A DNA stretch of 20,259 nt from Bigelowiella natans CCMP2755 (GCA_000320545.1 ADNK01003126.1:1-20259); one strand, 5' to 3'. Numbered from the stretch's first letter, positions 9,755 to 18,943 are shown. Notes: generated by a model not told the origin, from the sequence alone. Numbers and translations are program-made.

Positions 9755-10204
9755 ACCTTATTTGGGCTCTTGCTGTGCTTGATGTAGTGCCCGTACATGG
9801 CCATGTATACCAGCATGAGCAAGTTGTTGAAGAGTCCCAAAGCCATCACCCACCATGGGAGGTACACCCTCACCATGTGAAGCAATGCCAGCTGGGTGAT
9901 GTGGTCAGCGACGTGATCGAGAATGTCTCCGAGCTGTGTGCACTGGTTAAGGGCGCGCGCCAGCGGGCCATCAATGATATCCAGCGCGTAGGAGATGCCG
10001 ACGTATCTAGAGGCGTCCGAAGAACACATACAAACAAACACACACACACGTGCGCGCGCGCGCGCGCAAAATGATCTCGAAGTCAGCAAAACAGTTCTTC
10101 CAGCCTAATGAAAAGAGTGATTTGTTGGAAGTCTTTATTGTCCTGCTGCATCCCAGCTGCTGCTAGGATCGGTGATCGTCGGAGTAGGATGATAATGTTG
10201 CTCT

Positions 10205-10250
<46 letters not shown>

Positions 10251-10334
10251 CCCCCCCCCCCCCCTCCTTCCCTCTCCCTCTCCACCTTTCGTCCGACCAT
10301 AGGACACCGGCAACCAAAAGCGGGTATCTGACAT
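9133..10334 (-). CDS. CDP-alcohol phosphatidyltransferase, probable phosphatidylinositol synthase (five exons, 200 aa)
   Basis: Exons (minus): 10334-10308, 10202-10093, 10006-9757, 9563-9490, 9274-9133. Phases agree at 0, 2, 0 and 2, giving 200 codons and TAA. After a nine-residue N-terminus comes LPSNIIILLRR, the usual helix-1 start of this family. The diagnostic motif is complete: D55-x2-D58-G59-x2-A62-R63-x8-G72-x3-D76-x3-D80. The ARALNQ(C)T..G..LD wording is that of eukaryotic phosphatidylinositol synthases. Further membrane segments follow at about 83-120 and 151-190. Length is slightly below the usual 210-230. By family, it joins CDP-diacylglycerol and myo-inositol in the ER membrane to make phosphatidylinositol. 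Exons 1 and 2 are tiny or have weak sites: the exon 2 donor is gttttg, and the first acceptor follows a purine tract. The catalytic exon 3 is certain. The gene starts 130 bp downstream of the nitroreductase stop on the same strand. Confidence 0.83.
9722..9754 (-). repeat. (AGC)11 next to a splice donor
   Basis: Eleven perfect units begin two bases inside intron 3 of the phosphatidylinositol-synthase-like gene (exon end AAG at 9757, donor gtagca). Retention would read Val then eleven Ala, and soon reach a stop. Confidence 0.95.
10208..10264. repeat. (CT)n followed by poly-C, filling a short intron
   Basis: (CT)n at about 10208-10245 and a poly-C run at 10250-10264 make up most of intron 1 (10307-10203) of the phosphatidylinositol-synthase-like gene. 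Seen from the gene (minus strand) they are poly-G then (GA)n, so the acceptor has a purine tract where a pyrimidine tract is usual. Confidence 0.9.
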
Positions 10335-10391
10335 GATCAAAGTACGGTTCTCAGCAAGAAATATACAACTACAACACAACAGCAGCAGCAG

Positions 10392-10422
<31 letters not shown>

Positions 10423-10463
10423 CTCTACCACTACCACTACTACTAATGCTGCTGTCAATATTA
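10335..10463. repeat. Short intergenic spacer with (CTA)n
   Basis: The 129 bp between the nitroreductase stop and the phosphatidylinositol-synthase-like start are largely (CAG)n then (CTA)n with CCA variants (about 10380-10444). Any promoter for the downstream gene would have to lie here or in the upstream gene. Confidence 0.7.
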
Positions 10464-11015
10464 CTACCTAGCCGCAGTTACGAGATTCGCCCAAGTCCAA
10501 ACCTCCTTGCAGAACTGAACTGCCAGTCTATCCTTCGGTTTCTTCTTCTCCTCCTTCGCGCTGGGGAGCGTCGTCGTCGTCGTCGTTGTTCCGCTACCCT
10601 TCTTCTCTTCTTCATCGCCCAACCATTGGATCACCTAGTAACGGAGGAGGAGGAGGAGGAGGAGGAGGAGGAGGAGGAGCGACGTTGAGTGTTCGTCAAC
10701 TGCATAACTCACTGGCAATATCTATTTTGTGTGGGTTGGTTGCTTTTGCTTTGTCCTCCCCCCCCCCCCCCTTCACACTGGGCGGGCCTACCTTCCCAGC
10801 GAAAGGAGATCGTGCACTTCGGTACTTATCCATGCGGTCGCTCAAGCCTACGTGGAAGAGGCCGAGGCATCGTTCGTCGGTCAGCCCGAGGTAGTTCTTG
10901 ACCCTTTCTACAGCCAGGGACTTATCAACACCACCGCTGCTCCAGTACCCAGCCTTTTGTTTGCACGCACGCAGCAGCACACGCACAGCAGCATAGGAAA
11001 GAAAGAAAGAGAGAG

Positions 11016-11048
<33 letters not shown>

Positions 11049-11514
11049 AAAGACTGTCATACCTCGGATGAATGTAACAATGAGACGCACACCATCGAAT
11101 GAACATCATGAGCAGGAGAGGAAGGGGGGCGTGGGGGGATGAATAGATGAGTACCACTCCGCTCGCATGGGCTACGAGGTGCATATTCTGCACAGCACAC
11201 GCAACAGCGCTGATATCCTCCCACTCCGGCATGAGCTTGCCCTTCGAGCTTGGGACCTAAGGAAGGAAGGAAGGAAGGAAGGTACACAACAGAAAAGCAT
11301 TGTAAGAAATTACCCTTGGGACTCGCGAGGAGGTAATTAGCTAATCATTATCATCATTCTCGTCTTTCTACCGACCCTCTTGAGGCAGATTGCAATCAAG
11401 TGCGAGACGTTTGCCTTCGCCTTTTTCTTCCTGGCGATCTTCTTCACTAGCCGCTCATAGTCGTCACTCCCTTTTTGCACCTATGCAGCGGCATTGCGGT
11501 ATCAATAATACACA

Positions 11515-11583
<69 letters not shown>

Positions 11584-11585
11584 AA

Positions 11586-11627
<42 letters not shown>

Positions 11628-12656
11628 TGAGAGGAGCATCACGCAGCCCCTTGACCCACGCCCCCTCAGAAAAAAACCCTCGTGTGATGAAGCATCACAT
11701 CGACTATACGGGTAATAATCCACAGGAAGATTTCAAAAGCATTGTTCGCTGATAAAGGGCGCGTGAGTGCATCGTGTCTCCTCATACACATCATCGAGTA
11801 AAAATCTCCTTTTCTGCTTGCTCGAGAATAGGACGGACTATACCATGCTCAACGCCTCCTCATTCATCATTGCCTGCAGCTGGCCAACAGCCCCCTTGAA
11901 GAAGATGCGGAACGATTACAGGCAGCCATTTAAACGACGACGACTTCGCGCAATATTTATCAACAAAGCGCATGCTTCGGAGCAAACGAATAAATATGAA
12001 AGTGAATGGAGCATCGTTTGGCCGGGACAGGCAGTAGTAATTTGATGCAATAGTTGTGTGGCTCTGGGCGAGATATTGTCTATCCCCGGTCAATCGGAGC
12101 ACGTTCCTTCTCTCCTCATGGCATTACAAGAGCAGCATAGTTGACAATACTTTCGTGGTTACACATACCTCCTTCAGCACCACGAATCTCCAGGGCTCTG
12201 TCTTTCCATGCGTCGGCGCCCAGTTTGCAGCCTCGATCATCTGGGAGATCACTTTGCTGATGGGCATACGTGGGAAGAAAATCGCTTCAAAGATTGACGT
12301 GTTTGCGTGGTGTGACGACGAAGTGCAGCTGCTTGCGCAGATGATGAGAATCGGTTAATTTGGTTGGTTGGGCGTGATGCAAACTAGTACTCAGGCACTT
12401 TAGAGCCGTTGTAGTCCTTCGGGAATATCGAACGCCGAGTCTTGATGAGATGGAAGGCATCGTTCGCATTGACCTTCTTGCCCTCCTCAGAGAACCCAGT
12501 CTGCTTCTTCCTTCTGGCTCCCGTTTTATCATCACCCTGCTGTTTTGTAGTCTTGCCGCCCTTAGCGAAGAAGATAGTGCCAAGTACTCCTGCTAGCATT
12601 GCAAGCGCTACTCCCTGAGGAACACAAGCTTCAGACTTCCGAACGAACGACAGCAT
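10464..12656 (-). CDS. Nitroreductase-family flavoprotein with N-terminal membrane anchor (seven exons, 271 aa)
   Basis: Exons (minus): 12656-12391, 12256-12169, 11894-11844, 11480-11376, 11256-11155, 10953-10792, 10505-10464. All phases agree (2, then 0), total 816 nt ending in TAG; an acceptor three bases on (exon from 10502) also works. Residues 15-31 are hydrophobic, giving a membrane anchor, followed by a Lys-rich linker. The domain starts TRRSIFPKDY (73-82), then NWAPTHGKTEPWRFVV (100-115), SHLIAICLKR (161-170), MPEWED...AVQNMHLVAH (179-200), AGYWSSGG (205-212) and LGLTDERCLGLFHVG (about 225-239). The RR, WAPTHGKTEPWRF and AVQN elements are the FMN/NAD(P)H-site landmarks of this family. 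The donor after exon 4 (gtcggt) is weak. An in-frame alternative first exon (13012-12944, MEQAL...), spliced to 12614 in phase 0, has a better start context. Substrate unknown. Confidence 0.88.
10998..11050. repeat. Purine-rich (GAAA)n/(GA)n tract in an in-frame intron
   Basis: The tract fills much of nitroreductase intron 5 (11154-10954). From the gene's strand it is a TTTC/CT pyrimidine tract. The whole 201-bp intron is a multiple of three without an in-frame stop. Confidence 0.85.
11260..11282. repeat. (GGAA)n tetranucleotide repeat acting as polypyrimidine tract
   Basis: On the minus strand this reads (CTTC)n running straight into the acceptor ttag of nitroreductase exon 5 (exon from 11256). 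Confidence 0.85.
11519..11625. repeat. Compound (TA)n(TG)n(AG)n-polyA-(TA)n microsatellite
   Basis: About 107 bp of consecutive dinucleotide blocks, all inside nitroreductase intron 3 (11843-11481). Confidence 0.95.
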
Positions 12657-13449
12657 TCATAACACACTATGAGAAGGGCGGAAATATCGATGCCAATGGC
12701 ACGCGCCAGCTTAAATCCACCCAAAGTTTTAAGCGGGTCGCTTTCTGAAAAGAACTGTGAGAAAGCAACAGAGCCAAAGCGTCCGAGGGAAAGCAACTGA
12801 CTTTCCCCATCACATGTGTGCGCTGCTGGAAAAAAGGGCAGCAGCATCGTTGCGCACACCGTTGATCTAACCCCAACTCGCTCCTCCTTTCTCTTCCCAA
12901 TCCATGAAAAATGAAACCATGAGTGCATTGCAACGGTGATCACGGTTGATGAAAGTTGCAGGGTAGGGCATGGAAGGAAAGGGGGAACGGGGATGACCAA
13001 AGCTTGCTCCATTGTGGGTTGAATTGTGTCAATGAGCGCAATGGTACATGTAGATCTAGTAATTATTCCCCGAATCCGATCATCCCGTCTAATCCCGTCT
13101 AATCCCGTCTAATCCCGTCTAATCCCGTCTAATCCCGTCTAATCCCTGCTAATCCCAGATGATACCAGATGTTTTGATGGAGGCCCTTGTGCAGTCTGTT
13201 CTGAGGAAACAACCATTCAAGCGGAAATGATGCGGCGTGCAAGGGCACCTGCATCTGGACGTCACAGCACGCGCACGCGCAGAGTTTGTTGTGAGGGTCT
13301 GCGTTGTGGTGCTGTGTGCTGTGCTCGGTGCACGTTTGTCGCTGTCTAGCTGTGTGTGTGGACCAGCCACAAACACACACGCACACGTTTTGTCCGTTGT
13401 CGTCCAAACGCGTCACTCTGATGGTTCATGGAATGCACGTTGATGACCG
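12657..13449. other. Region between nitroreductase gene and the 13450 exon
   Basis: On the minus strand, 13012-12944 is an optional alternative first exon of the nitroreductase (strong ATG context, phase 0). Next comes the decamer minisatellite at 13081-13150. From 13160 to 13449 the sequence is TG/CA- and CG-rich with overlapping open frames on both strands and no recognisable motif. Confidence 0.45.
13081..13150. repeat. Decamer minisatellite, unit AATCCCGTCT
   Basis: Six nearly perfect head-to-tail copies of a 10-bp unit (the first starts with c), then a diverged copy (aatccctgct) and a partial aatccc. It is the only minisatellite-class repeat seen in the window. Confidence 0.95.
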
Positions 13450-13674
13450 ATGGCTGCACTTGTGAGGCCTTCACTTTTGCGCCAATGCACCTTTCGAAGT
13501 GCTGTGCGATGTCACGCCCGTGCATTCTTGTCTGCTTGCCGCCATGTCAACAAGGGAACTGGACAGCATCAGGACCGTCCCACCATGTGGACATTTGTGT
13601 CTGTCCCTACACCACCTGTTGCAACAGCAAGCTTCGACAGTCCTGCGTGTGCGATCTGGAAGAAGTTGCTCATC
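13450..13674 (+). CDS. Possible first exon of a mitochondrial protein (partial)
   Basis: An ATG at 13450 in good context (purine at -3, G at +4) begins MAALVRPSLLRQCTFRSAVR. The first 30 or so residues contain several Arg and no acidic residue, as in a mitochondrial presequence. The frame then has RPTMWTFVSVPTPPVA and ends ...AIWKKLLI at a strong donor (gtgagt at 13675), phase 0, 75 codons. No downstream exon can be fixed: an acceptor at 13868 (cacacatttgcag) keeps the frame to a stop at 14014, but that stretch is antisense to the last exon of the CCCH gene. The unspliced frame ends at 13746. No family recognised. Confidence 0.38.
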
Positions 13675-13904
13675 GTGAGTTTGAAATTGGCTTTGCACGT
13701 TGATGTGCAGTCACCGCTAGACCGCGCTGCGCGTAATCGCAGATGAACAATGAATGCGACAGGCCTAGGGGTGCGTGTGTCTGATGAGACACGCTTGCGG
13801 CATTCCGCATATTTGCAATGAACATCAACGACGACTTGTGCATGGCACCTGTTGCACACATTTGCAGCATGCGATGCAGTGCAATGTGAACGAAATGATG
13901 ATGA

Positions 13905-14323
13905 TCAGAGTGACATCAGCCCGCTGCCATGATCATGTTGGTGATGATGAGGAGGGTGGTGCCCACGAGAGGGACGTTGCCGATGGTTTTGATGCTGCTG
14001 CTGTTGCTGTTTGATGTCCGGACTAATTCGTCTCCTTTTCATGCATTCTGCTTTTCCGCTCTTCTTCATGCTGCTGTTCATCCGATGTGCACCTCCATCA
14101 TTATCGTCATCATTTTCCGTCTCCTCGTCATCATTTTCATCATCATCATCATTGCCATCATCAGGACCCTTCCTCCTCTTCATCGGGCCTCCAGAGGTGC
14201 CAGCAGCAGCAACAGAGACTACCCGGGGCAATTTTCCGTCCTCAAATTGTAGTGTGCGAGTACCCGCCATCAATTCCAGAATGGATTTGCCGCTATGTGG
14301 ACGGAGATATAAGTAACATAATG

Positions 14324-14364
<41 letters not shown>

Positions 14365-15247
14365 CAGATGCATTCACTCACAGCTAGACTTGTGCTGTCA
14401 TCATAGAATTTCATAACCGACGATCGCCCACCCACCCACCCACCCACCCGAATCTATACAAACTCGTTGTCCCCGTCCTCAATGTGAACGACACAAAAGA
14501 CACCGATGACACGACAGGGGGGGAAGGATGCGGATCCTTCTATCATTATCATCGGCGTTTTCAGGTCACCGGTGCGAAAATGCGAAAAAATGCGGAAAGC
14601 TTAGATGCGAGTCGTGGTTTTGTCGGACAAGCAGCTCGCTGAACTCTTCCATCACGTATTATTCAGTAGATACGGCACTAGTGTTGCTACTTAGATTCAT
14701 CGTGCACACCTGAGTTGCATATCATCTTTGCTGGAATCCCCCTTCCGCCGCCCCCTCCCACTTTGCTGCTGCTCCTGCTGCTGCGTAAGTCCTTTGCATG
14801 AGGCGGGCAAGTCATCTCCGAGCAGCAGGTTGTCAAAGAGGGTACCGTCAGGATTTACCCCCCCCCCGTCGAATGTTCTGGCGATTGCTTTTATCTCCCA
14901 GTCAGGGGGCAGCTTCTCCCATGCAGGAATATATCTGCATCGGTTATAGATTCGGAAGAGGGAGGACGAGAGGAGGAAGAGGAGGAGAAAGAAAGAAAAT
15001 AGGAGGAAGAAGACAGACAGCATGAGGGCGCATCTTCCTACCCCCTTGTGTTTTTGGTCGAATACCGACACCATCATCTTCAGTCATCATCATCATCATC
15101 ATCATCATCACTATCATCATGACTACCACTACCACCACCATCACCACCACCTCCACCACCACCACCACCTCCACCACCACCACCACTATCGCTTGATGCA
15201 TCGATGTTCTTGGCACCATCTGCTTCTCTACAAATGATATATATATA

Positions 15248-15294
<47 letters not shown>

Positions 15295-15980
15295 CGCACA
15301 TTATATGCATGTGCGCGCATAATATGTATACTAGTGCTGCCAAAAAATCGTTACCTTCTGTAGCTGGAAGGTAGCTTGCCTTTGAATACCCACTCATACA
15401 TCCTGAGACACAAACAATACATACACCATAAACAATACCATCAAAACCAAGGGCCATGGAGATAGCAAACACCGAACTAACCACCAAGAATCTACGATCA
15501 TCCACACAAAAGCGCGACATGTACTGCCATTTTGACATTCAACCCACCTCTCTCCCCCCCCGTCGGACCCCTCCCCCTCCCCCTTTGCAATATATCGATG
15601 AACACATTCAAAAACACCATTATTCTATCGAGCTCCGGAGGATTTGTCATCGAATGGGTCGTTGATATTTTAATCTCAAATGGTGAGGTGTTTATTTTCA
15701 TGTTTTCGTTGTCCCCTCCCTCCTCCACCTCGTGCTCTTCTTCCCGTCTCTCCCTTGCTACTACTGACCTTTTGGGAGGGGGGAACGGTATTGGATGGTA
15801 CTTATGCCTCATCCTGAGGGTGGGGTGGGGGCAGAGACGGAAAGGACAAAATCATAAAATGAAGAGTAGCGGCAGGATGAGTATGGAGGAGTTAGCACCT
15901 CGCGGAAGAAAGAAGAAGGAGGAGACCAGGAAGAAGACAGAATTCACCGAATATACGAATATCTCACGGAACAGGGAGAA

Positions 15981-16028
<48 letters not shown>

Positions 16029-17318
16029 TGTTGTCGGTCGTCCTCTTACGTGCAAGCGTCTCCTAGAGGGCAATACCCCAGGAAGAAATAGGGACACGGA
16101 GCGTTCTTAGCACCCTGTTATATGATATAGAGGAAGGAGGTACCGGTAAAAGTCAATTAAGATATGCGGGCGACGATGATGCTAACGCTGTTGGTCAGAG
16201 GGATTATGATGATGATAGACAGATAGAGAGAGATAGATAGATAGATGATGACGAAGAAAGAGGGAATGATGCGCTGTATGTCAAGATTTCATCATGTACT
16301 TCTTCCTCCAAAATCCGCCTCTCGTCCTGTGCAAAGTCGCCGCCCCCGTAAAACAGCGCGTCCTCTTGCTCTGTTCCTTTATTCAAAGGATGGGTGATGA
16401 TCGACGGCATTTTCCCAGGCGCATATATTTTTACAATTATAATTATTACTTTTGTTATCAACACGCACTACTGCTGCTACTACTACTACTACTACTACTA
16501 CTACTATTACTACTACTACTACAAATAGCATCAGCAGCAGCAACCACATCTAAGTCGAATGCTGTCGTCGTGATCGTCGCTATTTCTCTATTCTTCCCTC
16601 TCTATATTATTGCAATCCAACATCGGTACATTACGTGCTGGCTTCCCCTCCCAACGCTTGTGCACGAATATACAGCCCTCTTTGGAGCAGGGGTGCTGGT
16701 TATAAAACAGATTCAGCACATCATGATACACGATCTTGTGATGATGATGATGATGATGATGATAATGACGTGCGATAGAGAATCCGGAAAAAATCAAGAG
16801 CTTCAAGCCTACTAGCGCCCCTGCCATCAGCAGGACTACCACCTTTCTCGTCTCAATAGGACAGGATGGCATGTTCTCTAGGTCAAACTTGTGTAGCATT
16901 GGGCACGCCTCACCTGTAGGAGATAGAGGAGGAGAAATGAGGCGGCGAGGATGACACGATGAGTAGCACGAGGGGGGGGGGGGGGGCTTGTCGAGGGATG
17001 ATGAGCCACCATCGCATTGTTTATAATGCATATCATTGATCACAATGCAACCTCTTTCGCAAATTCCATTCAGCCAGTCGAAGCACACCTTGCCCTTCTC
17101 CCCCATGAAAAGCTTGCCTCTGTACATGAACCCCCCCAGGCTTTTTAGACGACGCGTCTCGGCAAGTTGGGCTGGGGGCGGGGGGAGGACAGTGAATGCG
17201 CAGCAGCAGGTGTGGGGTGGTAGTGTCCAGCATACGCGGCACATCGCGGGATCATTTGTGAAATTTTGCTCTCAGAGATTTCGCATGTCTATGGAATAAA
17301 ATGCAATAAGAATTTGAC

Positions 17319-17358
<40 letters not shown>

Positions 17359-17874
17359 CTTTTCTTCCTTTCCTTTCACGCTCTTCATTCTCTAATATTG
17401 AAGTTTGATTATTTCTGTTAATGGCTTTGCTCCCTTTGCCAACAACCTAATTCCCGCTGGTTTGATGTAGCCTCATCGTCGACGTCCTCATTAGGCGTGC
17501 TGCCTTTACCCCTCCCCTGTCCTTCCGCACGACCTACGAGTCATCCAAAAATGAATGCTTTCATCTGTTCACGGTGATAATGGGGCTGCAACTGTTGACT
17601 CCAAAAAATCGTGGATATGAGTGTCGTTGGGTTGTATTGAATTTACTATTGAGGAGATTGAAAGTGAGCTGGTGTCGCAACATAAACCACCTCGTCTTCC
17701 ATCGAGGGCTTGCTGCTTCTGTTCATCAATCATCTTCATCTGCGCAGCCCTACGCCGCTCTTCCTCCTCAACTTCCTCGTCAACAAAAACGAGCTCATCG
17801 TCCGCCGCTTTCTGTAGTGGTGCTTCCCCTCCTCCTCCTCCTCCCGCCCCACTCCGACCCGTCGTAGCCGCCAT
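13905..17874 (-). CDS. CPSF30/Yth1-like triple CCCH zinc-finger protein (about ten exons, 451 aa)
   Basis: Exons (minus): 17874-17691, 17171-17052, 16913-16843, 16695-16635, about 16448-16300, 16114-16050, 15823-equivalent 15813-15769, 15402-15355, 14934-14710, 14292-13905. Phases agree throughout, 1356 nt. Residues 20-60 are acidic then coiled-coil-like. Finger A is C91-x7-C99-x5-C105-x3-H109. Finger B is C119-x8-C128-x4-C133-x3-H137. They are linked by HKFDLENMPSC, as in HEYDMTKMPEC between fingers 2 and 3 of CPSF30, and x8/x4/x3 is the finger 3 spacing there. GEK before C91 also matches. Finger C is C202-x7-C210-x5-C216-x3-H220. Each finger is completed only after splicing, which strongly supports the model. 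The C-terminus is acidic, basic, then Gln/His-rich. By family it would bind RNA in mRNA 3'-end processing; finger 1 and one later finger are missing. The exon 5 acceptor is poor, and the join 8 to 9 is one of two options. Confidence 0.78.
14293..14709. repeat. Intron with (TA)n and (CCCA)n
   Basis: The last intron of the CCCH gene (417 bp) holds a (TA)n tract at about 14330-14359 and a (CCCA)n tract at about 14426-14450. Confidence 0.7.
15080..15227 (-). other. Alternative last exon of the CCCH gene with Gly-run and Asp-run tail
   Basis: An acceptor (catttgtag) at 15228 would join exon 8 (ends 15355, phase 2) to this 148-nt exon in the right phase. It encodes EADGAKNIDASSDS, then about 14 Gly with few breaks, and an Asp run, and ends at TGA. 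The tail is made by (CCA/CAC)n and (CAT)n microsatellites. In the preferred model this stretch lies in the intron 15354-14935 instead. Both are phase-compatible and could be alternative 3' ends. Confidence 0.4.
15083..15292. repeat. Block of (CAT)n, (CAC)n and (TA)n microsatellites
   Basis: (CAT)n at about 15085-15122, CAC/CTC-type repeats to about 15187, and a (TA)n tract with a poly-A start at about 15240-15292. All lie between exons 8 and 9 of the preferred CCCH gene model. Confidence 0.9.
15984..16021. repeat. (GA)n microsatellite
   Basis: A pure GA tract inside the CCCH-gene intron 16049-15814, reading as (CT)n on the gene's strand. Confidence 0.9.
16471..16523. repeat. (TAC)n microsatellite
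   Basis: A trinucleotide tract with few interruptions in the CCCH-gene intron 16634-16449, just upstream (on the gene's strand) of the uncertain exon 5 acceptor. Confidence 0.9.
17325..17355. repeat. (TA)n microsatellite in intron 1 of the CCCH gene
   Basis: A TA tract inside the 519-bp intron 17690-17172. I found no other feature in that intron. Confidence 0.85.
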
Positions 17875-18014
17875 TCTGATAAAACAAAGTTGGTGAAGGG
17901 ATTCCATCACGGGGTATCATTTTCCTTCGTGGTCAATCATGCCTTCTTATGATCCTACTTAAGCTCTCACGTTATTCCATCAAACTTTGAATGCTCTTAT
18001 CGTTCAGCGTGGTG

Positions 18015-18260
18015 CTACCCGTTGTTATGATGACTTCGCTTGTTGACGTGCTGCCACGGAGACGATGCCAGGAACGACGAAGCCCCCTCTCCGGGATAGT
18101 AGCAGTCTTTCAAGGTGGTTTTCCAGCCATGGGAGAAATATGATGATGGTGGCGACATGTGATGGTTATTGACGCTTATGATTTTGCTTCGCAGAGCGGC
18201 TTGAGTCATGAAAAGGACGAGTGCGACGCAAAGACGGAACGACACGGCAGCACCATCCAT
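18015..18260 (-). CDS. Small signal-peptide ORF, possibly an upstream exon of the CCCH gene
   Basis: An 81-codon frame from an ATG at 18260 in very strong context (gccgccgc ATG G). Residues about 7-21 (VSFRLCVALVLFMTQ) form a hydrophobic core after MDGAA, resembling a signal peptide. Alternatively, a donor at 18018 (GG then gtagca, phase 2) would splice to the acceptor ttttatcag at 17876 in the right phase and lead into MAATTG of the CCCH protein. That would be odd for a nuclear RNA-binding protein, so a 5' leader exon or a separate small secreted protein is more likely. No family recognised. Confidence 0.35.
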   Translation of the reverse strand: MDGAAVSFRLCVALVLFMTQAALRSKIISVNNHHMSPPSSYFSHGWKTTLKDCYYPGEGASSFLASSPWQHVNKRSHHNNG

Positions 18261-18943
18261 GCGGCGGCGGGCCCGGACTCTGTGAGGCTGTCCATATTCC
18301 ATGGGGGGGGAGACGTTTACAACGAGCAACCGCGTCTGCGGTCATCCCCAGTAGCAAGGGAGAAGGAATTATCTCTGGGCAAGCAGCTCATCAATGAACG
18401 CACCGTTGTCGGAGCTGCTGGCGCTCTGAGCAGAACCAAAAAATCGACTCCTTCCTGCTCTTGTTTCCCATGGTGTTTTAATCGGTGCGACAACCTCCCA
18501 ATGTTGTCGCAGATTGCGAAACTGCGCTGGTGGGAAAATCCTTCCAACGGATGATGCTCGTGCTCGTCGCACACGCAAAACAAAGGGCTTTTTACCAACG
18601 GTTGTTGGCAAATTGGCGTCGACTATCCGACGTCGACTCTGACAGCTAAGCACTTGTGCGGACGATCCCTTCGGTTGCATAGATGGAAGATGGAAACACT
18701 TCATGTGTTCATTCATTCATTCATGAACGGGTAGACAAGAGGATAGAAGCCGCCCTTCAGCATTCTAAATACTCTGTGCAGTTTTTTTTACCTCTCTCTA
18801 GCTCTCTGCTCATCATGTGTGGTTTGGAATGCCAGAATGTGATGCATGTGTGTTGCGCGTAAGGTGTTCACAGGCCGAGGCGCTACGTGCACAAGTAGGC
18901 AGGGGGGGGGAAAGGCACGTTTGCTTCCTTTTGAAGAGTTGTG
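18261..18943. other. No gene supported; one strong hairpin
   Basis: Overlapping open frames exist on both strands (for example 18716-18369 minus and 18159-18554 plus) but none shows a family motif or a clear exon chain. A perfect 9-bp stem lies at 18486-18511 (TGCGACAAC, 8-base loop, GTTGTCGCA). An ATTC repeat is at about 18707-18724 and a poly-G run at about 18902-18910. Confidence 0.5.

Noticed and set aside
13081-13150. Telomere-type repeat or CRISPR array
   Set aside because: The 10-bp unit is not a known telomere repeat, the copies are head-to-tail without spacers, and genes flank both sides.
13929-14316. Plus-strand open frames rich in Ile/Ser/Phe or His
   Set aside because: They mirror the Asp/Glu-rich and CAT-repeat part of the last CCCH exon, which has the better protein logic.
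14944-15237. Long Val/Met-run and His-run open frames on both strands
   Set aside because: They are translations of the (CAT)n/(CAC)n microsatellites in other frames and have no independent start or motif.
15424-15538. Hydrophobic ORF beginning MSKWQYMSRFCVDDRRF as a separate membrane protein
   Set aside because: It lies inside the intron needed for the CCCH model, and no donor gives it a consistent next exon. Not fully excluded.
15498-15812. Unspliced continuation after PPPKR in the CCCH gene
   Set aside because: A donor (gtcagt) follows in the right phase and the next exon (15402-15355) joins in the same phase; the read-through has no conserved character.
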